A model generated the notes under the pieces. That model saw nothing but the letters and a program-made list of their open reading frames with translations. It ran no database searches and was not told where the DNA came from. From Planctomycetota bacterium (GTDB lineage Bacteria > Planctomycetota > Brocadiia > CAIUPP01), in the NCBI GenBank assembly GCA_022705425.1, contig JAKJEM010000018.1:1-33069 (forward strand): 33,069 nucleotides of DNA. Direction: 5' to 3'. Each line of letters opens with the position of its first letter. The stretch's first letter is position 1. The position numbers were made by a program, and so were the translations under genes. This document shows positions 6,294 through 13,653 of this stretch, one piece after another.

Positions 6294-7499
6294 ATGTCCT
6301 CCGAAACGCCGCCCCCCCCCCCGCCGCCCTACGTCCCGCCGCCGACAGACCGGGAGGGGGCGCCTTCCTCCGCGCCGCCGCTTCCTCCGCCGACTCCGCC
6401 GCCCTACGTGGTTCCTCCGCCGACGCTGCCGGCGCCGGAGGCGAAGTCGTCGCGCCGCGGCTGCGGTTTCTGGCTGCTGGCCCTCTTTGCGGTGCTCTTC
6501 TTCGGCACCACGGTGCTGCTGCTGATCTCCTTCGCAACGCTCTTCGGCAGCGAGGACGGCCTGCGCGCCACATCGTCCGGCGACCGGCGGCACACGTTGG
6601 TGGAGAAGACGCTCGACGGCCGCGGGCCGAACAAGATCGTCTATCTGCCGCTGCAGGGGGTGATCGGGGACGTGGGGGGCATCTTCGGCGAGCCGGAGGA
6701 CCAGGTGGAGCTGGTCCAGGCCGCGCTGAAGCAGGCGCGGGAGGATGGGCAGGTGAAGGGACTGCTGCTGTACGTGGACAGTCCGGGCGGCGGCTTGACG
6801 GCCAGCGACGTGCTGTATCACGAGGTGGCGGCCTTCCAGCGGGAGACGCAACGTCCCGTCGTGGCGCTGCTGGGCGACGTGGCGGCCTCGGGGGGATACT
6901 ACGTGGCGTCGGCGGCGCAGGAGATCGTGGCGCACCCGACGACGCTGACGGGTTCCATCGGCGTAATCATGCCGCTCGTCGGCGTGGAACGGCTGCTGGA
7001 AAAGATCGGGGTCGAGTCGCGCCCGATCAAGGCCGGGGAGTTGAAGGACATCGGGGCGATGTCGCGGGCGATGACGGAGCGCGAGCGCGCGATGCTGCAG
7101 GCCATCGCCGACGAATACCACGAGCAGTTCATCCGGGTGGTGCTGGCGGGGATGAAGACGCGCGGCGTGGGGCTGGCGCCGGAGACGGCGCGGACGTACT
7201 GCGACGGTCGGGTCTTCACAGCCGAACAGGCGCGGACGATGGGCTTCGTGGATGAGATCGGCTACCACGAGGACGCGCTTGCGCGCGTGCGGAAGCGGGC
7301 GGGGTTGACGGAGACGGACAGCCGCGTGGTGACGTATCAGCGCAAGCAGCGCCTGCTGGACCTGCTGCTGGCGCGCGCGGGCGCGCCGGAGCGCCGGGCG
7401 TCCCTCACCGTCCGGGTGCAGGGCCTGCCGACGCCGGACCAGGGGCGCTTCTTCTACCTGTGGATGCCCGGCCTGAGCGGCGTCAGTTCTTCACGATAG
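6294..7499 (+). CDS. sppA: Signal peptide peptidase SppA-like, S49 family, with proline-rich N-terminus
   Basis: A membrane serine protease that degrades cleaved signal peptides and other membrane peptides, using a Ser/Lys dyad. The 401-aa protein has a proline-rich cytoplasmic N-terminus (residues 1-50), one TM segment (about 58-82) and a single S49 domain. YVDSPGGG (160-167) is the oxyanion region, VAASGGYYVAS contains the likely nucleophile Ser199, TLTGSIGV follows, and ELKDIG contains the likely general base Lys251. The size and single domain resemble the short Bacillus/archaeal type, not the 67-kDa E. coli type. An 11-C homopolymer at 6312-6322 encodes part of the proline run close to the start codon. 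cysS follows ten bases after the stop, so the two are co-transcribed. Confidence 0.92.
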   Translation: MSSETPPPPPPPYVPPPTDREGAPSSAPPLPPPTPPPYVVPPPTLPAPEAKSSRRGCGFWLLALFAVLFFGTTVLLLISFATLFGSEDGLRATSSGDRRHTLVEKTLDGRGPNKIVYLPLQGVIGDVGGIFGEPEDQVELVQAALKQAREDGQVKGLLLYVDSPGGGLTASDVLYHEVAAFQRETQRPVVALLGDVAASGGYYVASAAQEIVAHPTTLTGSIGVIMPLVGVERLLEKIGVESRPIKAGELKDIGAMSRAMTERERAMLQAIADEYHEQFIRVVLAGMKTRGVGLAPETARTYCDGRVFTAEQARTMGFVDEIGYHEDALARVRKRAGLTETDSRVVTYQRKQRLLDLLLARAGAPERRASLTVRVQGLPTPDQGRFFYLWMPGLSGVSSSR

Positions 7500-7509
7500 C
7501 GAGGACGCG

Positions 7510-8910
7510 ATGAAGGTCTTCAACACCTATACGCGGCGGAAGGAGGAGTTTATCCCCGTCGCGCCCGGATGCGTGCGGATGTACAACTGCGGGCCGACGG
7601 TCTATAACTACGCCACGATCGGCAACTTCCGCGCGTACGTCTTCGCCGACGTGCTGCGGCGGACGCTGGAGTACTTCGGGTACGCGGTGACGCAGGTGGT
7701 GAACATCACGGACGTGGGCCACATGACCAGCGACGCCGACGAGGGCGAGGACAAGATGGCCAAGGCCGCGCGCGAGCAGAAGAAGGACCCGTGGCAGGTG
7801 GCGGCGTTTTACACGGAGGCCTTCTTCCGGGACATCGCGGCGCTGAACATCCGCCCGGCGCAGGAGTATCCGCGCGCGACGGCGCACGTGCCGGAGATGA
7901 TCGCGATCATCGAGCGGCTGATCGCGCAGGGGCACGCCTACGTCGTCAATGGGAACGTGTACTACGACGTTTCGACCTTCCCCGGCTACGGCGCGCTGAG
8001 CGGCAACACCCTCGACCAGCTCAACGCGGGGGCGCGCATCGAGATCAACCCGGAGAAGCGCCACCCGCAGGATTTCGCGCTGTGGAAGCAGGACGCCCGC
8101 CACGTCATGCAGTGGGACAGCCCCTGGGGGCGCGGCTTCCCCGGCTGGCACATCGAATGCTCCGCGATGTCGGTGAAATACCTGGGCGAGCAGTTCGACA
8201 TCCACACCGGCGGCGAGGACAACATCTTCCCGCACCACGAATGCGAGATCGCGCAGACCGAGGGGGCGACGGGGAAGCGTCCGTGGGTGAAGTACTGGAT
8301 GCATACGCGCTTCCTGCTGGTGAACGGTCAGAAGATGTCGAAGTCGCTGGGGAACTTCTTCACCCTGCGCGACCTGACGGAGAAGGGGCTGGACCCGATG
8401 GCGATCCGGTACGTGCTGATGAGCACGCACTATCGGCAGCCGCTGAACTTCACGCTGGAGAGCGTGGAGGCCGGGCGCGAGGCGATCCGCCGGCTGAAGG
8501 ACTTCCGGACGCGCCTGGGCGAGGCGAGCGCCGCGCAGGACAACCCGGCGCTCGAAGAGGCGCTGGAGGCGGGACGGCGCGGCTTCGAGGCGGGGCTTTC
8601 GGACGACCTGAACACCTCGGCGGCCCTGGCGGCGCTGTACGACATGGTTCGCGAGGTCAACAAGCTGACGTTGAGCCGCGCCGACGCGCAGCGGGCGCTG
8701 GCGCTGCTGGAACGCTTTGACAGCGTCATGGGGGTGCTCTCCGGGAGCGAGGAGAGCCTGGACGCGGAGATCGAGCGGCTGATCCAGGAACGGCTCGACG
8801 CGCGCAAGCGCCGCGACTTCAAGACCTCCGACCGCATCCGCGACGATCTGAAGGCGCGGGGGATTCTCCTGGAGGACTCGGCCGGGGGGACGCGCTGGAA
8901 GCGGGCCTGA
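7510..8910 (+). CDS. cysS: Cysteinyl-tRNA synthetase
   Basis: A class I synthetase that charges tRNA-Cys in the cytoplasm. The 466-aa length is typical. Zinc ligands match the E. coli set: Cys27 (NCGPT), Cys217 (HIECSAM), His242 and Glu246 (PHHECE). KMSKS is at 275-279. The HIGH-equivalent motif reads TIGN (36-39) where most CysRS have HIGN, so the first histidine is replaced by threonine. The C-terminal DALR and anticodon regions are complete. The start ATG has GAGG just upstream and lies ten bases after sppA. The stop codon sits in a hairpin shared with convergent plsY. Confidence 0.97.
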   Translation: MKVFNTYTRRKEEFIPVAPGCVRMYNCGPTVYNYATIGNFRAYVFADVLRRTLEYFGYAVTQVVNITDVGHMTSDADEGEDKMAKAAREQKKDPWQVAAFYTEAFFRDIAALNIRPAQEYPRATAHVPEMIAIIERLIAQGHAYVVNGNVYYDVSTFPGYGALSGNTLDQLNAGARIEINPEKRHPQDFALWKQDARHVMQWDSPWGRGFPGWHIECSAMSVKYLGEQFDIHTGGEDNIFPHHECEIAQTEGATGKRPWVKYWMHTRFLLVNGQKMSKSLGNFFTLRDLTEKGLDPMAIRYVLMSTHYRQPLNFTLESVEAGREAIRRLKDFRTRLGEASAAQDNPALEEALEAGRRGFEAGLSDDLNTSAALAALYDMVREVNKLTLSRADAQRALALLERFDSVMGVLSGSEESLDAEIERLIQERLDARKRRDFKTSDRIRDDLKARGILLEDSAGGTRWKRA

Positions 8911-8928
8911 CGGGGCGGACCGTCAGGC
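8905..8928. terminator. Bidirectional hairpin between cysS and plsY
   Basis: GCCTGACGG (8905-8913), a 6-base loop and CCGTCAGGC (8920-8928) form a perfect 9-bp stem. The TGA of cysS (8908-8910) pairs with the TGA of plsY (8925-8923 on the minus strand), so both convergent genes stop inside one stem. There is no long T-run, but the symmetry and position fit a shared terminator. Confidence 0.7.
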
Positions 8929-9582
8929 GGTCTTCTCCGGGCCCTTCGGGCGCGCGCCGACCTTCGGCTCGGTCCCGTTGAGCAGACGACGGATGTTCGC
9001 GTGGTGGCGGATGATCCCCAGCACGGCGGCCACGCCGGCGAAGCCCGTCAGCCACTTCCCCTCGCCGAAGGGCGTCTTCTGGAGCAGGAGCGCCGTCACG
9101 AAGATCGCCGTCGCGCCGACGATCGAGCTGACGGAGATGTAGCGCCAGATCCAGAGCGACAGCCCCCACGCGGCCAGCGCAATGGCGAGCCCGACTGGAA
9201 AGAGGGCCAGGAAGACGCCGCAACTCGTCGCCACGCCCTTCCCCCCCTTGAAGCCGAGATAGAGGGGCCAGTTGTGCCCGCAGATGGCTGCCAGCCCGGT
9301 CAGCACAACGCCGGGCGCCGGGTCCGCGGCGCCGGGAACCGAGTCCGCCGCCCACCGCGCGGCCAGGACCGGCAGGAATCCCTTCAGGAGGTCGAGGACG
9401 AAGACCAGCACGGCCCACTTCCGCCCGAGGACGCGGGAGACGTTCGTTGCGCCGACGTTGCCGCTGCCCACGGTGCGGATGTCCACCCCGGCAACAGCCT
9501 TCGTGATGATGAAGGCGAAGGGAACCGCGCCGAGCAGGTAGGCGGCGGCAATGAACGCAGCGTCCTTCAGCGTCAGGTCCAT
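8923..9582 (-). CDS. plsY: Glycerol-3-phosphate acyltransferase PlsY (acyl-phosphate dependent)
   Basis: PlsY transfers an acyl group from acyl-phosphate to glycerol-3-phosphate, making lysophosphatidate at the inner membrane. The 219-aa protein has the family's membrane topology and three cytoplasmic-loop motifs: GSGNVGATNVSR, GHNWPLYLGFKGGKG and RHHANIRRLLNGTE. The frame is open far upstream, but the ATG at 9582 is chosen because it has GGGAGA seven bases upstream and begins the first helix after a short polar stretch; the extension crosses the heptamer repeat. The C-terminus has a short basic tail after the last helix. A candidate promoter is at 9633-9662. Confidence 0.95.
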   Translation of the reverse strand: MDLTLKDAAFIAAAYLLGAVPFAFIITKAVAGVDIRTVGSGNVGATNVSRVLGRKWAVLVFVLDLLKGFLPVLAARWAADSVPGAADPAPGVVLTGLAAICGHNWPLYLGFKGGKGVATSCGVFLALFPVGLAIALAAWGLSLWIWRYISVSSIVGATAIFVTALLLQKTPFGEGKWLTGFAGVAAVLGIIRHHANIRRLLNGTEPKVGARPKGPEKTA

Positions 9583-9632
9583 GCGAGTCTCCCAGAGAAC
9601 ATCGCGGGCGCTCACACGCGCCGGCGGCCGCG

Positions 9633-9662
9633 TTGTTAGCAGGCCGACGGGGTTCCTGTCAA
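9633..9662 (-). promoter_or_regulatory. Candidate promoter of plsY
   Basis: On the minus strand a consensus TTGACA (9662-9657) is followed after 18 bases by TAACAA (9638-9633), preceded by an extended -10 TGC. The -35 is strong and the -10 weak. Confidence 0.4.
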
Positions 9663-9678
9663 GCGTGGCGAGGTGCGC

Positions 9679-9706
9679 GGCGGACGACGGACGGCAGACG
9701 ACGGAC
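9679..9706. repeat. Heptamer tandem repeat, four units
   Basis: Units GGCGGAC, GACGGAC, GGCAGAC and GACGGAC in a row, the same heptamer family as the seven-unit array at 2149-2197. A 24-base stretch of the two arrays differs at only two positions (compare 2170-2193 with 9686-9709). It lies in the divergent region between plsY and the zinc-ribbon gene. Confidence 0.7.
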
Positions 9707-9781
9707 GGCGGCGGCGGCTGGCGGGACGCCTGCGCCGGGAGGACGCCGTCGGACACGCCGATTGGCAGCCATCAGCGTTGT

Positions 9782-9810
9782 TTGCACCGGACGGGACATT
9801 GGAGTATTCT
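9782..9810 (+). promoter_or_regulatory. Candidate promoter of the zinc-ribbon/glyS/dapF unit
   Basis: TTGCAC (9782-9787) and TATTCT (9805-9810) are separated by 17 bases. They lie about 70 bases upstream of the ATG at 9879, in the least GC-rich part of the intergenic region. Confidence 0.55.
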
Positions 9811-9878
9811 ACGCACTTCGGCGAACGCTGCGCCGGGCTTCTGGCGGCGCCCGTGGTTCTCAGCAGGACAAGCCAACG

Positions 9879-10631
9879 ATGCGAGAGGAAATCCGTCAAC
9901 TCATTCAGCTTCAGGAACTCGACTCCACCCTCCGCGCGCTCCACGCCACGCGGCAGAAGCTGGCCAAGGATCTGGCCGACGTCAACAAGGCGGCGGAGGA
10001 GGAGGCCAAACGCCACGAGGACTGCGGCAACGAGGCCAAGGCCTTCCGGCGGGCGATTGACCGGCGCGAGCTCGACCTGAAGGACATCGAAGCGCGCATT
10101 CAGAAGTACGACGGCCAGTTGAATCAGGCCAAGACGAACAAGGAATACGCCGCGCTCCAGCACGAGATTCTGGGACTCAAGGCCGACAAGTCGCGAATCG
10201 AGGACGAAATCCTCAAGATGTATGAGCAGATGGAGACGCAGTCGGCGGAGGTGAAGGAGGCGGCCGGGCGGGTGGCGGCGGCGCAGGCCGCCGCCGAGGA
10301 GCGGCGCAAGAGCGTGGAGACCGCTGCGAACGACGCGCAGGCGCGCATCGAGCGGATCAAGAAGGAACGGGCCGAACTCGCCGCGAAGATCCCCCGGAAC
10401 TTTCTGGACCCCTACGAACGGCTCCTCCAGCGCGCGGACGGGCGGGCCATGGCCCCCTGCCGCAACTACGTCTGCCAGGGCTGCCGCATGGCGCTGACGA
10501 CGAATACGGTGAACCTGCTCCTGATCGGGGACAAGCTGACCTTCTGCCACTCCTGCGGGCGGATCCTCTTCATGCCGGAGGGCGAGGACCTGACGAGCAT
10601 CGCCGGGGCCGGGCGCAAGGACAACTGGTAG
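9879..10631 (+). CDS. Coiled-coil protein with C-terminal C4 zinc ribbon (DUF164/zf-RING_7 family)
   Basis: A 250-aa cytoplasmic protein of the widespread bacterial family with a long antiparallel coiled coil (residues about 5-180, rich in E/K/A/Q) and a C-terminal zinc ribbon. The ribbon cysteines are C199-x2-C202 (VCQGC) and C223-x2-C226 (FCHSC). The family is proposed to bind nucleic acid or act in trafficking, but no reaction is established. The start ATG at 9879 begins MREEIRQLIQLQELD, the usual family N-terminus; the open frame upstream of it is intergenic. glyS follows eight bases after the stop, so the genes are co-transcribed. Confidence 0.88.
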   Translation: MREEIRQLIQLQELDSTLRALHATRQKLAKDLADVNKAAEEEAKRHEDCGNEAKAFRRAIDRRELDLKDIEARIQKYDGQLNQAKTNKEYAALQHEILGLKADKSRIEDEILKMYEQMETQSAEVKEAAGRVAAAQAAAEERRKSVETAANDAQARIERIKKERAELAAKIPRNFLDPYERLLQRADGRAMAPCRNYVCQGCRMALTTNTVNLLLIGDKLTFCHSCGRILFMPEGEDLTSIAGAGRKDNW

Positions 10632-10639
10632 GAGCGACC

Positions 10640-12757
10640 ATGCCCGACCTGCTCTACGAGATCGGCGCGGAGGAGATTCCCGCCGGGTACATTGCGCCGG
10701 CGCTGGAGCAGTTGGCGGCCTCGGCGGCGCGCGAGCTGGGCGAGGCGCGGCTGACGCACGGCGCGATCCGCACGGCGGCGACGCCGCGACGCCTGACGCT
10801 GCACGTCGCCGGCGTGGCCGACCGGCAGCCGGACGCGGAGGAGGACGCCCTCGGCCCCTCGGTCAAGGCGGCCTTCGACGCCCAGGGCGCACCCACGAAG
10901 GCGGCGCTGGGCTTCGCGCGCGCGCAAGGGGTCGAGCCGGCCCAACTCCTCCGCAAGATGACGCCGCGCGGCGAATACTGCTATGTGCGCAAGCGCCTTC
11001 AGGGCCGCCCCGCCGCCGAGGTGCTGGCGGAAATCCTGCCGCGTATCACTCTGGCGATCGGCTTTCCGAAGTCCATGGTCTGGCTCCCCGAGCGCAAGCC
11101 CTTTGCGCGCCCGGTGCGGTCGCTGCTGGCGCTCCTCGGCGACGCGGTGATCCCCTTCACCCTGTTCGGCGTGGTTTCGGGACGGAGGACGGAGGGACAC
11201 CCCATCCTGAGTCCGGGACCGATCGAAATCCCGCGCGCCGACCTGACGGCTTACCGCGAAGCCCTTCGCGCCCGCTGCGTGATCGTGGACGGCGTCGAAC
11301 GCAAGGCCCTCATCCGCCGCGAGATCGAGAGCGCCTGCGCGGGCCTGGGGCGCGTGCCGGACGACGTCTTCGAGCGGCTCCTCGACGAGGTGACGAACCT
11401 GGTGCAGTATCCCTCCGTCACCCGCTGCGCCTTCCACGCGGAGTTTCTCGACGTGCCGGACATGGTCACGAAGGCGGCGATGACGGAGCATCAGCGGTAC
11501 TTCCCCATCGAAGGGCCGGACGGACGCCTCCGCGCGCACTTCCTTGTCGTCAGCGACCGCGGCCCGGAACAGGCCGGCCTGATCCGCCACGGGAATGAGA
11601 AGGTGCTGCACGCGCGCCTGTCGGACGCGCAGTTCTTCGACCGCAAGGACCGCGACCTGAATCTGAGCGGGCACATCGAGGGTCTGCGCGGGGTGGCCTT
11701 CCTGAAGGGGTTGGGCAGCTACTACGACAAGACGCAGCGGCTGGCGGCGCTGGTGGACGCGCTGGCGGAAGCCCTTGGGGCGGACGCGGGGACGGCGGCG
11801 ACGGCGCGGCAGGCGGCCGCCTTGTGCAAGGCGGACCTGCTGACGGAGATCGTCGGCGAGTTCCCGGCCCTGCAAGGGGAGATCAGCCGCGTGTACGCCG
11901 CGCGCGAGGGCCATCCGGAGGCGGTGGGGACGGCGATTGCGGAGCACTACATGCCGCGCGCGGCCGACGGCGCGCTGCCCGCGAGCCCGGCGGGAACGCT
12001 GCTGAGCCTGGCGGAGAAGCTGGACAACATGATCGGCTGCTTCGCCCTGGGGCTTCTCCCCAGCGGATCGCAGGACCCATACGCGCTGCGGCGGCAGTCG
12101 CAGGCGGCGCTGCGGATTATCGAGCGCACGGGGCGGCGTGTCGCGCTGAAGCCGCTGCTGCGGCGCGCGCAGGCGCTGCTGCCGAAGCCGCACTGCGACG
12201 CGCCGGAGGCGGTGGACCGGCTGGCGGACTTCCTGCGTGACCGGCTCTTCCAGACGGCCCTGGACCGCGGCGCGCCGCACGACCTGGCGCGCGCGGCGCT
12301 GGGCGCGGGCCATGACGACATCTGCGACTTCCTGGCGCGTCTCGACGCGTTGCGCGGCCTGTCGCAGGACGCGGGATGGCCGGAACTGGTGGCCGCCGTG
12401 GAGCGGACGGGGAACATCAGCCGCGGCGCGCCGGAGGGCGGGGCCATTGACCCGGCGCTCTTCGCCGAACCGCTGGAACGGGACCTGGGCGAGCGCCTGG
12501 CGCGCCGGGGCCGGGAGATCGAGGACCTCGAGACGCAGGGCCGCTACGCGGAGGCGTCGCGCCTCTATGCGCAGGTCTTCGGTCCAACGCTGCACGAGTT
12601 CTTCAGCAAGGTGTTCGTCAACGTGGACGACGCGCCGGTGCGGGCCAACCGGCTGCGCCTGCTGCGCGAGATCAACCGCCTGTACACGGCGCGCATCGCC
12701 GACCTCTCGCAGATCGTCACCGGCACGCAATCCCCCCCGCGCGACGCGGGCAGTTGA
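10640..12757 (+). CDS. glyS: Glycyl-tRNA synthetase beta subunit
   Basis: The beta subunit of bacterial alpha2beta2 glycyl-tRNA synthetase, which supplies tRNA recognition. The 705-aa protein starts with the family signature LLYEIGAEEIPAGYI and carries ATPRRLTL, KSMVW, HPILSPGP, ITKAAMTEHQRYFP-like text (VTKAAMTEHQRYFPIE), VLHARLSDAQFF, FLKGLGSYYDKT and DPYALRRQSQAALRI. The C-terminal anticodon-binding part (EFFSKVFVNVDD) is complete. The alpha subunit gene glyQ, often adjacent, is not in this window. The gene sits between the zinc-ribbon gene (8-base gap) and dapF (26-base gap). Confidence 0.96.
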   Translation: MPDLLYEIGAEEIPAGYIAPALEQLAASAARELGEARLTHGAIRTAATPRRLTLHVAGVADRQPDAEEDALGPSVKAAFDAQGAPTKAALGFARAQGVEPAQLLRKMTPRGEYCYVRKRLQGRPAAEVLAEILPRITLAIGFPKSMVWLPERKPFARPVRSLLALLGDAVIPFTLFGVVSGRRTEGHPILSPGPIEIPRADLTAYREALRARCVIVDGVERKALIRREIESACAGLGRVPDDVFERLLDEVTNLVQYPSVTRCAFHAEFLDVPDMVTKAAMTEHQRYFPIEGPDGRLRAHFLVVSDRGPEQAGLIRHGNEKVLHARLSDAQFFDRKDRDLNLSGHIEGLRGVAFLKGLGSYYDKTQRLAALVDALAEALGADAGTAATARQAAALCKADLLTEIVGEFPALQGEISRVYAAREGHPEAVGTAIAEHYMPRAADGALPASPAGTLLSLAEKLDNMIGCFALGLLPSGSQDPYALRRQSQAALRIIERTGRRVALKPLLRRAQALLPKPHCDAPEAVDRLADFLRDRLFQTALDRGAPHDLARAALGAGHDDICDFLARLDALRGLSQDAGWPELVAAVERTGNISRGAPEGGAIDPALFAEPLERDLGERLARRGREIEDLETQGRYAEASRLYAQVFGPTLHEFFSKVFVNVDDAPVRANRLRLLREINRLYTARIADLSQIVTGTQSPPRDAGS

Positions 12758-12783
12758 CCCCCCTCCTTGCAGGACACCCCCCG

Positions 12784-13632
12784 ATGAGCGCTCCGATCCG
12801 CTTCACCAAGATGCACGGCCTCGGCAACGACTACGTCTATGTCAACACCTTTGAGGAAACGGTGGGCGACGCAGCGGCGCTGGCGCGCGCCGTCAGCGAC
12901 CGGCATTTCGGGATCGGGTCGGACGGCCTGATCCTGATCGGCCCGAGCGAGACGGCGGACGTTTCGATGCGCATCTTCAACGCCGACGGTTCCGAAGCCC
13001 AGATGTGCGGCAACGGCATCCGGTGCGTGGCCAAGTACGCGCGCGACCACGGCCTGACGAAGGGCGACGAGGTGCGCGTGGAGACGCGCGCCGGCGTCAA
13101 GACGATCCGCGTCGTCCTCGAGAACGGCAAGGTCGTCCGCGCGCGCGTGGACATGGGAATCCCCCGCCTGCTTCGGCGCGAGATTCCCATGACCGGGCCG
13201 GACGAGGAACGCTGCATCGAGGCGCCCCTCTCGGTGGGCGGGCAGGACTGCTCCGTGACCTGCGTTTCGATGGGGAACCCCCACTGCGTGATCTTCGTTC
13301 CCGACGTGGCGCACGTGGCGCTGGACCGCGTGGGCCCGATGATCGAGCATCATCCCGTCTTCCCGGAACGGGTCAATGTCCACTTCGTCACGGTGAACGG
13401 GCGGGCGGAGGTGACGATGCGGACCTGGGAGCGCGGATCGGGAATCACGTGGGCCTGCGGGACGGGGGCGAGCGCGGTGTGCGTGGCCGGGGCGCTGACG
13501 CGGCGAACCGAGCGCGCGATCCGGGCGCATCTGCCGGGGGGCGACCTCGAACTGGACTGGGCGGCGGACGAGCACCTGTACATGACCGGCCCGGCCACGG
13601 AGGTCTTCAGCGGCCTCTGGCCCGGCGTCTGA
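12784..13632 (+). CDS. dapF: Diaminopimelate epimerase
   Basis: DapF interconverts LL- and meso-diaminopimelate for lysine and peptidoglycan synthesis, without a cofactor, using two cysteines. The 282-aa protein shows FTKMHGLGNDYVYV, then MCGNGIRCVA with Cys75 and WACGTGAS with Cys225, the two catalytic cysteines. SMGNPHCVIFV is also conserved. The residues before Cys225 read ERGSGITWACGTG where many orthologues have ERGxGET, a mild variant. The ATG at 12784 is chosen over one 30 bases upstream because it begins the conserved N-terminus and lies beyond the glyS stop. The stop is within a hairpin facing the convergent DUF4838 gene. Confidence 0.96.
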   Translation: MSAPIRFTKMHGLGNDYVYVNTFEETVGDAAALARAVSDRHFGIGSDGLILIGPSETADVSMRIFNADGSEAQMCGNGIRCVAKYARDHGLTKGDEVRVETRAGVKTIRVVLENGKVVRARVDMGIPRLLRREIPMTGPDEERCIEAPLSVGGQDCSVTCVSMGNPHCVIFVPDVAHVALDRVGPMIEHHPVFPERVNVHFVTVNGRAEVTMRTWERGSGITWACGTGASAVCVAGALTRRTERAIRAHLPGGDLELDWAADEHLYMTGPATEVFSGLWPGV

Positions 13633-13652
13633 GCGCGGCGGGGCGCGGACGC
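13625..13652. terminator. Hairpin between convergent dapF and DUF4838 genes
   Basis: GCGTC-TGA-GCGC pairs with GCGC-G-GACGC around a 6-base loop, giving 9 base pairs with an asymmetric bulge formed by the dapF stop codon. The minus-strand gene's stop is at 13656-13654, directly beside it. No T-run. Confidence 0.4.
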
Positions 13653-13653
13653 T

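Noticed and set aside
9583..9756. Upstream extension of plsY by 58 codons
   Set aside because: It crosses the heptamer repeat and is low complexity; the ATG at 9582 has a good ribosome-binding site and starts the conserved protein.
10466..12730. A 754-codon minus-strand open frame opposite glyS
   Set aside because: Arg/Leu/Gln/Val-rich shadow with no motif; glyS on the plus strand is unmistakable.
12736..12750. CCCGCG-CGA-CGCGGG hairpin at the end of glyS
   Set aside because: It lies inside the coding sequence of a probable operon, so a terminator there is unlikely; GC-rich palindromes are common by chance.
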